Part shown: in pieces, positions 44,649 through 54,318 of the stretch
Position numbering within the stretch: the first letter of the stretch is position 1
Layout: each line of letters opens with the position of its first letter
Assembly (NCBI RefSeq): GCF_046250185.1
Contig: NZ_CP176469.1
Strand: one strand, 5' to 3'
DNA: 64,000 bases
Source: Litorimonas sp046250185
Lineage (GTDB): Bacteria > Pseudomonadota > Alphaproteobacteria > Caulobacterales > Maricaulaceae
The notes under the pieces: model-generated
Database searches by the model: none
What the model was told of the DNA's origin: nothing
The model's input: the letters and a program-made list of their open reading frames with translations, nothing else
Translations under genes and position numbers: made by a program

Positions 44649-44815
44649 GCCGCCCGCGCGAGCTGCGCCTGTCTCACAATGTCTATGTCAGTCGCGAGTT
44701 CAATCAAACCTGCACTCGTCGATAAGCGCGCCATTTGTTCTAGAAAATCGAGGACATACTCTTCTATGTCTTGCTGAGATTTACTCTGTGAGTTTTGGAT
44801 TTGCAGTGCGGTCAT
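44645..44815 (-). CDS. Small hypothetical protein, 56 residues
   Basis: Reading frame from ATG 44815 to TAG 44645, beginning MTALQIQNSQSK and ending QAQLARAA. An AAGG sequence lies about 11 bases before the start. The sequence looks like a short helical acidic-to-neutral protein with no Cys or membrane segment. Its stop overlaps the dprA stop in a CTAA, the same arrangement as three other convergent pairs here. It occupies much of the 396-base gap between dprA and topA; the rest, 44816-45056, is AT-rich with no gene seen and presumably holds the promoters. Confidence 0.45.
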   Translation of the reverse strand: MTALQIQNSQSKSQQDIEEYVLDFLEQMARLSTSAGLIELATDIDIVRQAQLARAA

Positions 44816-45056
44816 TTGTTACCAGCCTTATGTGTCATCTCCCAAACTCTACTTATAGTAGTTATAATATAAAACTCGCCTGTCAATGATTTGGTTGCAT
44901 CATTAGGAAATTCACATGCAACTTATATAAGCGCAGTCACCCAAACACAGCCCTATTTAACAAGTCATGTTGACAAGCCAGAGGCGCTGCCCCAAATGAG
45001 CGCCCGAATGAACGGAGCAATTCCGTCTTATTTTACTCGCCCGAATGGCCCCTATT

Positions 45057-47663
45057 ATGAATCTCGTTATCGTCGAATCACCGGCTAAAGCTAAAACCAT
45101 CGAAAAATATTTAGGCAAAGATTACAAGGTCTTAGCTAGCTTTGGTCATGTGCGTGACTTACCATCTAAGAACGGCTCTGTTGATCCAGACAACAAATTT
45201 GCGATGAGTTGGAGCGTTGATACGCAATCAAAAAAACGTATCAAAGACATCGAAAACGCGCTCGAAAAAGCCGACAAACTTATTCTCGCGACCGACCCGG
45301 ATCGTGAAGGGGAAGCAATTTCTTGGCACTTACTCGAAGTCCTTTCAAAGAAAAAAGCGTTCAAAGACATGCCTGTCGAACGCGTTGTTTTTAACGCGAT
45401 CACGAAAAAATCTGTCACGGAAGCGATCGCAAAGCCGCGCCAACTCGATCAAGAATTGGTCGATGCCTATTTGGCCCGCCGTGCGCTGGACTATCTCGTG
45501 GGCTTTACGCTCTCGCCTGTTTTGTGGCGCAAGCTGCCGGGTGCGCGGTCTGCGGGTCGTGTGCAGTCTGTCGCGCTTCGCCTGATTTGTGAGCGCGAGA
45601 CAGAAATCGAGAAGTTCGAGAACCGCGAATATTGGTCACTCGGCGCGTCGATCGCTAATCCGAAGGGCAGCAACTTCCCTGCGCGCTTAGTTTCCCTTCA
45701 GGGCGAAAAGCTCGATAAATTCTCACTGGCGAATGAGGCCGATGCGAAAGCCGCAGAAGCCGCTGTCAACGCAGCAACACTCTCTGTCGTCTCTGTCGAG
45801 GCCAAACCCCTCACCCGCAATCCGCAAGCGCCGTTTATGACATCGACCCTGCAGCAAGAAGCCAGCCGCAAACTCGGCTTCTCCGCAACGCAGACAATGC
45901 GCACCGCGCAGCAGCTTTATGAAGGCGTCGATATTGGCGGCGAAACGACAGGCCTGATCACCTATATGCGAACGGACGGTATCTCTATGGTCGGCGAAGC
46001 GATCAGTGATTGTCGCGCGACGATTGGCAATGAATTTGGCGATAAATACCTGCCAGGACAACACCGCGAATACAAATCCAAGGCTAAAAACGCACAAGAG
46101 GCCCATGAGGCGATCCGCCCGACAAGTTTTGCCCGTACGCCTGATAGCCTAAAAATCTCTGGCGATATGAAGAAGCTCTACGACTTGATCTGGAAGCGCG
46201 CCATGGCCTCCCAAATGGAATCTGCCAAGTTGGAACGGACAACGATTGAAATGACGGATGATGCCAACACAGTCGGCCTCCGCGCCACGGGACAAGTCGT
46301 GCGCTTTGACGGTTTCCTCAAGCTTTACGAGGAAACTGCGCCTGCCAATGCTGAAGACGACGATGATAACGCCACACTGGCCCCCGTCGTCAAAGGCGAC
46401 AAAGTGACGGCGGATGACGTCGCGATTGAACAGCATTTCACACAGCCCCCACCACGTTATTCCGAAGCCAGCCTTGTCAAGCGCATGGAAGAATTGGGCA
46501 TTGGCCGCCCATCAACTTACGCGTCGATCCTCAAGGTCTTGCAGGATCGCGGCTATGTTACGCTAGACAAGCGCCGCTTTACGCCCGTCGACAAGGGCCG
46601 CCTCCTGACAGCTTTCTTGGAGAATTTCTTCGGGAAGTATGTGGAGTATAATTACACCGCCGATCTGGAAGAACGCCTCGATAAAGTCTCAGCTGGCGAT
46701 TTGGACTACCTCACTTTGCTTGAGAATTTCTGGAAAGAGTTTTCAGCGAGTATCGATGAAACCAAAGACTTGCGCGTGACTCACGTGCTGGACGCGCTCA
46801 ATGATGCCCTGCGTCCGCTTGTGTTTCCCGACAAAGAAGACGGCTCTGACCCACGCAAATGCACGAGTTGCGAAGACGGACAACTCTCGCTCAAGCTCGG
46901 TAAATACGGCGCCTTTGTCGGCTGCTCAAACTATCCAGAGTGCAAATTCACACGGCCTTTCGGGGGCGATGAAAGCATGGACGCGCAGGCTGAAGACAAA
47001 ATCCTCGGCGAACATCCCGAAACTGGCAAAGACATTGTCCTCAAGACAGGCCGCTTTGGCCCCTATGTCGAGATGGAAACTGAGAAAAAGCCTAAGCGCA
47101 CCAGCCTGCCAAAGACTTGGGACTATCACACGATGGATCTCGAAAAAGGTCTGCGCTTGATCAACCTGCCTCGCAAAATCGGCTCCCATCCCGAGGATGG
47201 CAACCAGATCGCGGCGGCGCTCGGACGGTTCGGCCCCTATATCAAACACAACACGACCTATGTCAGCCTCAAAGATCCAGAGGAAATGTTCACACTCGGT
47301 ATGAACGAAGCCGTATCTCGAATTGCAGATAAGCGCGCCAATCCCGGGCGGGGTCGCGGCGGCACGGTCCTCAAAGATCTCGGCAAACATCCGACAACAG
47401 AGAAACCCATCGCGATCATGGAAGGCCGCTACGGCGCTTACGTCAAATACGAAAAGATCAATGCGACCATCCCCAAAGGCCAAGACCCTAAAGATGTGAA
47501 TATCGATATGGCATTAGAATACATCGCCGAAAAAGAAGCGAAATCGCCAAAGAAAAAACCCGCTGCGAAAAAGAAAACAGCGGCGAAGAAAAAAACGGTT
47601 ACGAAGAAAAAGCCTGCCGCGAAAAAAACTGCGGCAAAAAAGAAACCAACGGCAGAGGCTTAG
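45057..47663 (+). CDS. topA: DNA topoisomerase I
   Basis: Type IA topoisomerase that relaxes negative supercoils. The ATG at 45057 gives MNLVIVESPAKAKT, the usual opening; an ATG 12 bases earlier is possible. TOPRIM domain with DPDREGEAISWH, active-site Tyr in GLITYMRTDG near residue 305, one complete zinc ribbon (CTSC ... GCSNYPEC) near 605-640, then degenerate C-terminal repeats of the form GRFGPYV and GRYGAYV. The last 40 residues are a Lys/Ala tail like histone H1, common in high-GC bacteria and alphaproteobacteria. 868 residues. Confidence 0.96.
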   Translation: MNLVIVESPAKAKTIEKYLGKDYKVLASFGHVRDLPSKNGSVDPDNKFAMSWSVDTQSKKRIKDIENALEKADKLILATDPDREGEAISWHLLEVLSKKKAFKDMPVERVVFNAITKKSVTEAIAKPRQLDQELVDAYLARRALDYLVGFTLSPVLWRKLPGARSAGRVQSVALRLICERETEIEKFENREYWSLGASIANPKGSNFPARLVSLQGEKLDKFSLANEADAKAAEAAVNAATLSVVSVEAKPLTRNPQAPFMTSTLQQEASRKLGFSATQTMRTAQQLYEGVDIGGETTGLITYMRTDGISMVGEAISDCRATIGNEFGDKYLPGQHREYKSKAKNAQEAHEAIRPTSFARTPDSLKISGDMKKLYDLIWKRAMASQMESAKLERTTIEMTDDANTVGLRATGQVVRFDGFLKLYEETAPANAEDDDDNATLAPVVKGDKVTADDVAIEQHFTQPPPRYSEASLVKRMEELGIGRPSTYASILKVLQDRGYVTLDKRRFTPVDKGRLLTAFLENFFGKYVEYNYTADLEERLDKVSAGDLDYLTLLENFWKEFSASIDETKDLRVTHVLDALNDALRPLVFPDKEDGSDPRKCTSCEDGQLSLKLGKYGAFVGCSNYPECKFTRPFGGDESMDAQAEDKILGEHPETGKDIVLKTGRFGPYVEMETEKKPKRTSLPKTWDYHTMDLEKGLRLINLPRKIGSHPEDGNQIAAALGRFGPYIKHNTTYVSLKDPEEMFTLGMNEAVSRIADKRANPGRGRGGTVLKDLGKHPTTEKPIAIMEGRYGAYVKYEKINATIPKGQDPKDVNIDMALEYIAEKEAKSPKKKPAAKKKTAAKKKTVTKKKPAAKKTAAKKKPTAEA

Positions 47664-47675
47664 CGTTATAACTAT

Positions 47676-49928
47676 ATGACACTTACCCGCGACGACATAT
47701 TGAAAGCCGTTCGCGGCCAGCCAGACCGTTTTGATAACAAAGGCTTAGCCCGCACTCTTGGAGTCAAAGGCGAAGCGCGGCGAGAGCTGCGCGGCCTGTT
47801 GCGGGAGTTAGAAGGCGACGGCCTGATCATCAAATCTAAGAATAAAACATATCGCGAGGCGGACGCTCTACCCGGCGTGATGGTCATTCAGGTCACGGAA
47901 AATGATGACGGTGATTTGTTCGGCACGCCCGAAACTTTCAAAGGCGACGGCGCCCCGCCCCGCTTGCTAATGCGCGAAGGCAGCACGGCTTCCAAAGGCA
48001 AAGGTCGGGGCAAAAGCCAAGACCAAGCCTCGCTAACAGTCGGGTCACGCGCCCTATGCCGCATCAAACAACGCGAAGATGGGCAGTTGATTGCAACTGT
48101 CATGAAAGTCCTCGGCGAAGGGCCGTCCAAACATCTTGGCGTCCTTTACAAAGGCGGACGCGGTTGGCGTATCCAGCCCGTGTCCAAGAAAGCGCGCCAC
48201 GACTATAAGCCTGTTAAAGTGCCCGCTACATCCGAAGAAGGCGACCTCGTTTTCTTTCGCTCGACCCGCAAGAATAAAGGCGATGACCGCCTTGCCGATA
48301 TTGTCGAGACTGTGGGGAGCGCAGTGGGCGGTAAATCCGCATCGCTGATCTCGCTCTATGAAAATGAAATCCCCTTAGGTTTCTCAGACGAAGTGATCGC
48401 GGAAGCGAAAGCGCTTACACTTCCTGAAATTGGTGGCCCGCGTGAAGACCTGCGCAAGCTGCCGCTGATCACGATTGATCCTGTTGACGCCAAAGATTTT
48501 GACGACGCAATATTTGCTCGTCCCGACGACAATCCAAAGAACCAAGGCGGCTGGATTTGCTGGGTTGCCATTGCAGACGTCGCTGCTTTCGTGACACCGG
48601 GGTCTGAACTTGATAAAGCGGCGCGCGAGAAGGGTAATTCCGTGTATCTGCCTGACCGCGTGGAACCGATGCTACCACACGAGCTATCATCTGATCTCTG
48701 TTCTCTTCGCCCGCATGAAGACCGCGCCTGCATGGCTGTGCGCATGGTCTATGATAAGCACGGCGTAAAACGTAAGCACAGCTTCAAGCGCGGCATCATG
48801 CGCTCTCACGCGCGCCTCACTTACGCTCAAGCGCAAGCGGGATTTGACGGTAAACCCGGGCCAGAGGCAGAGCCCGTGATTGATATTCTCCAAAATGTCT
48901 ACGGCGCCTATATGGCCCTTAAAAAAGCCCGATCAAACCGTGAGCCACTTGCGATTGAGCTGCCAGAGCGTCGCGTCAATGTGAACGACAAAGGCGAAGT
49001 CACCTCTATCACGATCCGCGAGCGCTTTGACGCGCACAAGCTGATCGAAGAATTTATGGTCCAAGCCAATGTGGCGGCGGCCGAAGCGCTGGATGCTAAG
49101 AATGTGCAATCTATTGTCCGCTTGCACGAGCCGCCCGATCGGATGAAACTGCAAGGCCTGACAGATTTCCTACCCGCGCTTGATCTGAAATTCTCGCTTG
49201 GTGAACGGGCAACCCCAGCGCGGTTCAATAAATTGCTAGAGCAGGCAAAGGTCAAAGACCTCGAAGAAACCGTGGGCATGGCGGTCCTGCGCAGTCAGAG
49301 CCAAGCCGTTTATTCAGCTGGCAAAGGCGGGCATTTCGGGTTGAACCTAACGCATTATGCGCATTTTACGTCGCCCATTCGTCGCTATGCGGACCTGATC
49401 GTTCATCGCGCCTTGATTGCCCTCTTTGACTTAGGCGAGGACGGCACGACGAAGGAAGAATTATCCCCCCTCAAAGAGACGGCAGAGCATATCTCTTCCA
49501 CCGAGCGCCGCGCGATGACGGCGGAACGCGATGCCACCGACCGCTACGTCGCAGCCTTCCTTGAGAAAAAAGTGGGCGCAGAATTTGACGCGCGGATCAC
49601 GGGCACGACAAAATTCGGCCTATTTATTACTCTAACCGAAACGGGGGCTGACGGCCTCATCCCTGCCCGCTCTCTTGGGCGTGAATATTTTGCGTTCGAC
49701 GAAAAAACCAAATCTCTTATTGGTGTGGAAAGTGGTGACACTTACCGCTTTGGGCGCTTGGTCAAAGTCAAGCTACTTGAGGCGACGCCAGTCACGGGCG
49801 GCCTTATTTTCGAAATGGTGTCAAAGCCCGAAGCGGGTAAGCCCCCCAAAGGCCGAAGCTCTCGCAGCGGGGGACCAGGCCGTCACAAATCCAAAGGCGC
49901 GAAGCATAAGCGCAAGCGCAAGTCCTAA
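47676..49928 (+). CDS. rnr: Ribonuclease R
   Basis: Processive 3'-5' exoribonuclease that degrades structured RNA. N-terminal winged helix (about 1-65), cold-shock/OB region, RNB catalytic domain with DPVDAKDFDDAI near residue 268, an S1 domain near 640-720, and a basic Lys/Arg tail. 750 residues. It follows topA by 12 bases and overlaps the Nudix gene as TAATG, a conserved alphaproteobacterial order. Confidence 0.95.
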   Translation: MTLTRDDILKAVRGQPDRFDNKGLARTLGVKGEARRELRGLLRELEGDGLIIKSKNKTYREADALPGVMVIQVTENDDGDLFGTPETFKGDGAPPRLLMREGSTASKGKGRGKSQDQASLTVGSRALCRIKQREDGQLIATVMKVLGEGPSKHLGVLYKGGRGWRIQPVSKKARHDYKPVKVPATSEEGDLVFFRSTRKNKGDDRLADIVETVGSAVGGKSASLISLYENEIPLGFSDEVIAEAKALTLPEIGGPREDLRKLPLITIDPVDAKDFDDAIFARPDDNPKNQGGWICWVAIADVAAFVTPGSELDKAAREKGNSVYLPDRVEPMLPHELSSDLCSLRPHEDRACMAVRMVYDKHGVKRKHSFKRGIMRSHARLTYAQAQAGFDGKPGPEAEPVIDILQNVYGAYMALKKARSNREPLAIELPERRVNVNDKGEVTSITIRERFDAHKLIEEFMVQANVAAAEALDAKNVQSIVRLHEPPDRMKLQGLTDFLPALDLKFSLGERATPARFNKLLEQAKVKDLEETVGMAVLRSQSQAVYSAGKGGHFGLNLTHYAHFTSPIRRYADLIVHRALIALFDLGEDGTTKEELSPLKETAEHISSTERRAMTAERDATDRYVAAFLEKKVGAEFDARITGTTKFGLFITLTETGADGLIPARSLGREYFAFDEKTKSLIGVESGDTYRFGRLVKVKLLEATPVTGGLIFEMVSKPEAGKPPKGRSSRSGGPGRHKSKGAKHKRKRKS

Positions 49929-50698
49929 TGCGGCCCAACTCCAAAGACCCGATCCGGGATAGCGGTCCAGTCCTTGTCGGGAAAATGAAAATCACGGATC
50001 AAGAGCGGGCAAAGCGCAAAGAACTCTCCCATGCCCCCCGTCCAAAAATCGCCTCAACAATAGTCCTGACTTGCGGCCCTAAAGATAATCCGAAAATCCT
50101 GATGGGGCAGAGATCGAGCAAGCACGACTTCATGCCGAGCGTTTATGTTTTCCCAGGTGGTCGCGTGGACCGCGCGGATAGCTACGCCCCCTTTATAGGC
50201 GATTTATCGGCGCGCACGGAACGTATCTTAGAGGCCGCAAATTCCCCGCGTAAATCTCGCGCGATTGTCCTCGCCGCGATCCGAGAAACGTGGGAAGAGA
50301 CGGGACTTCTACTAGGTCGAGCTGCCCCGCAATCTCGCAATATCAACCATGCGTCTTACGATGCGTTCCGCAATAAAGGCATCTTGCCAGACCTCACTGG
50401 CGTCGAAGTCTTTGGCCGCGCGGTAACACCGCCCCATCGCCACAAGCGATTCGACGCGTGGTTTTTCATCAAGCATCTGGGCAATGTCCCGCCACCCACA
50501 ATCACGGATAGTCATGAGTTGCTCAATGTCGGCTGGTTCACACTGGGCCAGATCAAGCGAGAATTGGAATTACAACGCGCCACAACCATGATGATCCGTG
50601 TGTTAGAGGACTTCTTAGCCGCAGACCGTCTTCCCAATGACATCTTCTACTCCCGCGCCCTTCACGGCGAGTTTCAAATGACGCGCTTTCCTGAATAG
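49928..50698 (+). CDS. Nudix hydrolase
   Basis: 256 residues. VFPGGRVDRAD opens a Nudix box that ends in RETWEETGLLLG. The stretch between the G and the RExxEE helix is longer than the standard 5-6 residues, as in coenzyme A/NUDT7-8-like groups. Substrate cannot be assigned. The start overlaps the rnr stop; rpmG follows 69 bases later. Confidence 0.85.
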   Translation: MRPNSKDPIRDSGPVLVGKMKITDQERAKRKELSHAPRPKIASTIVLTCGPKDNPKILMGQRSSKHDFMPSVYVFPGGRVDRADSYAPFIGDLSARTERILEAANSPRKSRAIVLAAIRETWEETGLLLGRAAPQSRNINHASYDAFRNKGILPDLTGVEVFGRAVTPPHRHKRFDAWFFIKHLGNVPPPTITDSHELLNVGWFTLGQIKRELELQRATTMMIRVLEDFLAADRLPNDIFYSRALHGEFQMTRFPE

Positions 50699-50767
50699 GC
50701 GTGTTGACAGCGGGGCCGTCATGGCCTAATCGCGCGCTTCGAATTCAACTAAAAAAGGGCCTGAGCC

Positions 50768-50935
50768 ATGGCGAAGCCAACAACTATTAAAATCCGCCTC
50801 AACTCGACAGCAGGCACTGGTTACTTCTACGTGACCAAAAAGAACTCCCGCACAATGACTGAGAAAATGGTCAAAAAGAAATATGATCCCGTCGCGCGTA
50901 AGCACGTCGAGTTCAAAGAAGGCAAGATCAAGTAG
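50768..50935 (+). CDS. rpmG: 50S ribosomal protein L33
   Basis: 55 residues starting MAKPTTIKIRLNSTAGTG and including YVTKKNSRTMTEKM and YDPVARKHVEF, the L33 pattern. It lacks the CxxC zinc pairs, so it is the zinc-independent form. The gene is short and ends 20 bases before a strong terminator. Its own promoter may lie in the 69-base gap after the Nudix gene. Confidence 0.96.
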   Translation: MAKPTTIKIRLNSTAGTGYFYVTKKNSRTMTEKMVKKKYDPVARKHVEFKEGKIK

Positions 50936-50953
50936 ATCAGCCTCCAGACTTTC

Positions 50954-50992
50954 AAAAGCCGTTTCGTGATAATCACGGAGCGGCTTTTTTTA
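50954..50992 (+). terminator. Intrinsic terminator after rpmG
   Basis: AAAGCCG and CGGCTTT form the outer stem, with TTCGTGA/TCACGGA inside and a TAA loop. Seven T follow. It closes the topA-rnr-rpmG region. Confidence 0.9.
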
Positions 50993-51047
50993 TGTCTACT
51001 CTCTGGAATAGCGGCTCTAGAACCCGCCTACGCTCTGAACGATCCCT

Positions 51048-52412
51048 CTAAGCCGCTTTGCGGTTTGCGCTGGCTGGAAGGACTTTGTTGCGGCCGGCTT
51101 GTTTGGCGCGGTAGAGGGCATCGTCGGCGCGTTTAAAAACATCGCGGAGGTTCTCGCCTGGTTGGACTTGGGCGACGCCTGCGCTGGTCGTGATGATCAG
51201 GGACTGGCCATCAACGTAGATGGGGGAGCCCGCGATGAGCCCTCGCACGCGGTCAGCGGCCTTGAGCGCATCGGCTTCCTCGGTATTGGGCATAGCGATC
51301 ATAAATTCCTCGCCGCCGTAACGCGAGACAATGTCGACAGCCCGCATGTTGGAGACCAACCGTGCGGCGACTTCTTTCAAGATCACATCGCCCATTGGGT
51401 GCCCCAAGATATCGTTGACCCGTTTGAAGTGATCAATGTCAAAGACCATGATCGAAAACGGCGTGTCGCGCGTGTCCAATTCGTCCAGCAAAGGCTCAAT
51501 CGCGCGATCAAAATAGCGACGATTTCCGAGGCCTGTCAGACTATCAGCGACCACCATTTCGAGGTTTTCGTTAAAGTTATCGCGCAGGCTGTCAGCGTAG
51601 AATTTCCGCCGCATCAGTGTTGTCACCCGCGCCTTTAACTCCTGAATTTCGATCGGGCGCATCAGCGTGTCGTTAATGCCAATATCGTAAGCGCGCACAA
51701 AACGCGTTTCGTCATCAGGATCGCCCACAACGAGGATCGGAATATCACGTGTCTTCTCAGAGAAGCGTAAGCTCGCGCAAACACGCAATCCGTCAAACCC
51801 GCTTGATACAAGCGACACGATAATCAAATCCATGCCCGTCTTGGCAAGGCGAAGTGCTTTCACAGGGTCGCCTTCGACCAACACTTTGTGCTTGTCTTCC
51901 AGAGGGTTCATCATTTTCTTGGCGTGTTTCTCGTGATCCTCAATGAGAAGAATACGCCCAGGTCGGCTCTCGATCTGCTCTAGCAAAGTTCGTGAATTGG
52001 AAGCTGTATGACCCGTATGACTCAGCAGCTGATCGGTTGTCATTTTCAGACGCAATAGCGAGCGCACCCGCGCCATCAGGTTAAAATCATCAATCGGCTT
52101 GGTGATAAAATCATCCGCGCCGGCTTCTAGCCCGCGAATTCGGTCTTTTGTTTCCTCAAGCGCAGTCACCATTACAACGGGCACATGCCATGTATCAGGA
52201 TTGTTTTTGATCCGCTGACAAGCCTCGAAGCCGTTAATGCCGGGCATCATCGCATCCATCAAGATCAGGTCGAGACGTTCCTTACTCGCAATTTCTAACG
52301 CTTCGTGGCCCGACCGTGCGGTCAAGACGTCGTAATACTCGGCTTGCAGCTTGACCTGCAATAAATGCAGATTAGGCGCGAGATCATCAACAACGAGGAT
52401 GCGGGCGGACAC
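51048..52412 (-). CDS. pleD: Diguanylate cyclase response regulator PleD
   Basis: Makes cyclic di-GMP when phosphorylated and, in Caulobacter, drives the swarmer-to-stalk switch. First receiver domain at about 4-120 with acceptor Asp53 (LMDAMMP). A second, degenerate receiver lies at about 153-270. A GGDEF domain at about 285-450 has the active GGEEF. The inhibitory I-site RAVD lies five residues before GGEEF, so feedback by c-di-GMP is expected. 454 residues, same as Caulobacter. It follows divK on the same strand. Confidence 0.95.
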   Translation of the reverse strand: MSARILVVDDLAPNLHLLQVKLQAEYYDVLTARSGHEALEIASKERLDLILMDAMMPGINGFEACQRIKNNPDTWHVPVVMVTALEETKDRIRGLEAGADDFITKPIDDFNLMARVRSLLRLKMTTDQLLSHTGHTASNSRTLLEQIESRPGRILLIEDHEKHAKKMMNPLEDKHKVLVEGDPVKALRLAKTGMDLIIVSLVSSGFDGLRVCASLRFSEKTRDIPILVVGDPDDETRFVRAYDIGINDTLMRPIEIQELKARVTTLMRRKFYADSLRDNFNENLEMVVADSLTGLGNRRYFDRAIEPLLDELDTRDTPFSIMVFDIDHFKRVNDILGHPMGDVILKEVAARLVSNMRAVDIVSRYGGEEFMIAMPNTEEADALKAADRVRGLIAGSPIYVDGQSLIITTSAGVAQVQPGENLRDVFKRADDALYRAKQAGRNKVLPASANRKAA

Positions 52413-52424
52413 GGCGTGACCTCT

Positions 52425-52796
52425 CTACGCGATTTCGACGAATTTTCTCACAGTCGCCAAGAAGGACGACACAGTAATCGGCTTGGCGATATAGGCCTCA
52501 CACCCGCCGTCGCGGATACGTTTCTCATCGCCTTTCATGGCAAAGGCCGTGACAGCGACAACGGGAATACCCGCGAGCGCTTTATCGTCCTTGAGCCATT
52601 TTGTGACTTCAAGTCCAGAAACTTCTGGCAGCTGAATATCCATGAGAATGAGATCAGGCTTAAAGGCGCGCGCGATAGAGATGGCTTTCAACCCCTCTCG
52701 CGTCTGGCGCGTTTCATAGCCATGCGCGTCAAGCAGGTCAGCGAACAATTTCATGTTCAACTCGTTATCTTCAACAATGAGGACTTTTTTCGGCAT
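52425..52796 (-). CDS. divK: Single-domain response regulator DivK
   Basis: Receiver-only protein that controls DivJ, PleC and DivL and hence CtrA. The ATG at 52796 gives MPKKVLIVEDNELNMKLF, with Asp53 (LMDIQLP) as acceptor and Lys in YIAKPI; an ATG 12 bases upstream is possible. 123 residues, near Caulobacter's 125. It is 12 bases ahead of pleD, the conserved operon order. Confidence 0.94.
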   Translation of the reverse strand: MPKKVLIVEDNELNMKLFADLLDAHGYETRQTREGLKAISIARAFKPDLILMDIQLPEVSGLEVTKWLKDDKALAGIPVVAVTAFAMKGDEKRIRDGGCEAYIAKPITVSSFLATVRKFVEIA

Positions 52797-52971
52797 GATT
52801 TTTAGCATATTCCCAATTCACCAACGCTGACGTGACGCTCCGGCCACTTTCTTGTTTTGATGTCCACTCTATGACAGAATATCATTAATCATCCGTGTGT
52901 TCGTCATATACAATGGGTTAACCATCTTCTATAGATACAATCAGAACATAACAGGAACAATATAAGGAAGT

Positions 52972-54318
52972 GTGAATCCGTTGGTAGCCCTTTCAACGTC
53001 GTGTTTATGCCGTGATTGCGGCAATAATATGGGGATTTTGGCCCCTGCAACTGCGTCCGCCTGCGCGAGGTGCGGCTCTACTCGGATACTGTCCCATCCT
53101 GAACTGGGTGAGCTGTCGATTGCCCATGTTGATTGCGATGCTTTTTATTGCTCGATTGAGAAACGCGACAATCCAGCGATTCGTGACAAGCCTGTTGTCG
53201 TCGGCGGTGGACGCAGAGGCGTGGTATCGGCCGCCTGTTACCACGCCCGCATTTATGGGGTGCGGAGCGCTATGCCGATGTTCAAGGCGCTCAAGCTCTG
53301 TCCTGATGCGGTTGTCGTCAAAGGCAGCATGGATAAATACGCTTATGAAGGGGGGCGTATCCGCGAGCATATGAAAGCCCTGACGCCGCTGGTCGAACCG
53401 CTGTCAATCGATGAAGCGTTCTTGGACCTGACTGGGACAGAGCGATTGCACGGCATGACCCCTGCGCAATCCCTAATCGGTCTGCAGAAGCGTATATTGG
53501 ACGATGTTGGCGTAACGGTCTCGGTCGGGTTGTCTTACAATAAATTCCTCGCCAAGACCGCCAGCGATCTCGATAAGCCCCACGGCTTTGCAGTGCTGGG
53601 CCGTGCAGATGCGCTGGAGTTTTTAGCGGATAAGCCAGTTGGCTTTATCTACGGTATCGGGCAAAGCTTTGCGGCAAAGCTGCAGAAACAAGGCCTGCGC
53701 ACAATATCAGACGTGCGTAAGGTATCGGACAAAGATATGGCGAGGCGCTTTGGCGATCATGGCCTGCATCTGGCACGGCTAGCGCGCGCCGAAGATCATC
53801 GCCGCGTCAATCCGACCAGCGAACGCAAATCCGTTTCCGCAGAAACCACGTTCAACGCCGATATTTCCGATCTTGAAACCTTGAAAGATAAGCTTTGGCA
53901 AGTCTGCCTGAAGACTGCAGATCGGTCCAAGGCGAAAGACATTGCCGGGCGGGTTGTCACGCTAAAGCTCAAGGACAAGAATTTCAAATCGATCACGCGG
54001 CGGCGGACACTGGCGCAGCCCGTCCAACTCGCCGATACGATCTTCCACGCCCTTGAACCCTTACTGGAAAGCGAGGCACAAGGCATGGCGTATCGCTTGA
54101 TTGGCGCAGGCATTTCAGGATTGGAAGCCCCTGTTGGTGATAGCGCGGACTTGCTCGACCCAAAATCTGCTAAGCGCGGTATCGCCGAACGTGCATCAGA
54201 CAAAGCCCGCGCGCGCTTCGGCCCTGATGCCATCACAACAGGTCGCGGGCTTCGCCTCAAACTCAGTAAAACGCCGAAGGATGTGGAGAACTTGCCAGGG
54301 AAAATTAGGGAGGACTAG
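52972..54318 (+). CDS. dinB: DNA polymerase IV
   Basis: Y-family translesion polymerase. GTG start with AAGGA 5 bases upstream. Residues 1-45 form a Cys-rich extension (Cys11, 13, 16, then Cys31, 34) that resembles a zinc ribbon, a form I know from alphaproteobacterial DinB. The palm motifs are HVDCDAFYCSIEKRD and LSIDEAFLDLT with the metal-binding acids. Thumb and little-finger domains follow to about residue 400. 448 residues. Divergent from divK. Confidence 0.93.
   Translation: MNPLVALSTSCLCRDCGNNMGILAPATASACARCGSTRILSHPELGELSIAHVDCDAFYCSIEKRDNPAIRDKPVVVGGGRRGVVSAACYHARIYGVRSAMPMFKALKLCPDAVVVKGSMDKYAYEGGRIREHMKALTPLVEPLSIDEAFLDLTGTERLHGMTPAQSLIGLQKRILDDVGVTVSVGLSYNKFLAKTASDLDKPHGFAVLGRADALEFLADKPVGFIYGIGQSFAAKLQKQGLRTISDVRKVSDKDMARRFGDHGLHLARLARAEDHRRVNPTSERKSVSAETTFNADISDLETLKDKLWQVCLKTADRSKAKDIAGRVVTLKLKDKNFKSITRRRTLAQPVQLADTIFHALEPLLESEAQGMAYRLIGAGISGLEAPVGDSADLLDPKSAKRGIAERASDKARARFGPDAITTGRGLRLKLSKTPKDVENLPGKIRED

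Noticed and set aside
47540..47663. Lys/Ala-rich repeats at the topA end as a separate gene or repeat array
   Set aside because: They are the in-frame basic tail of TopA, common in this group.
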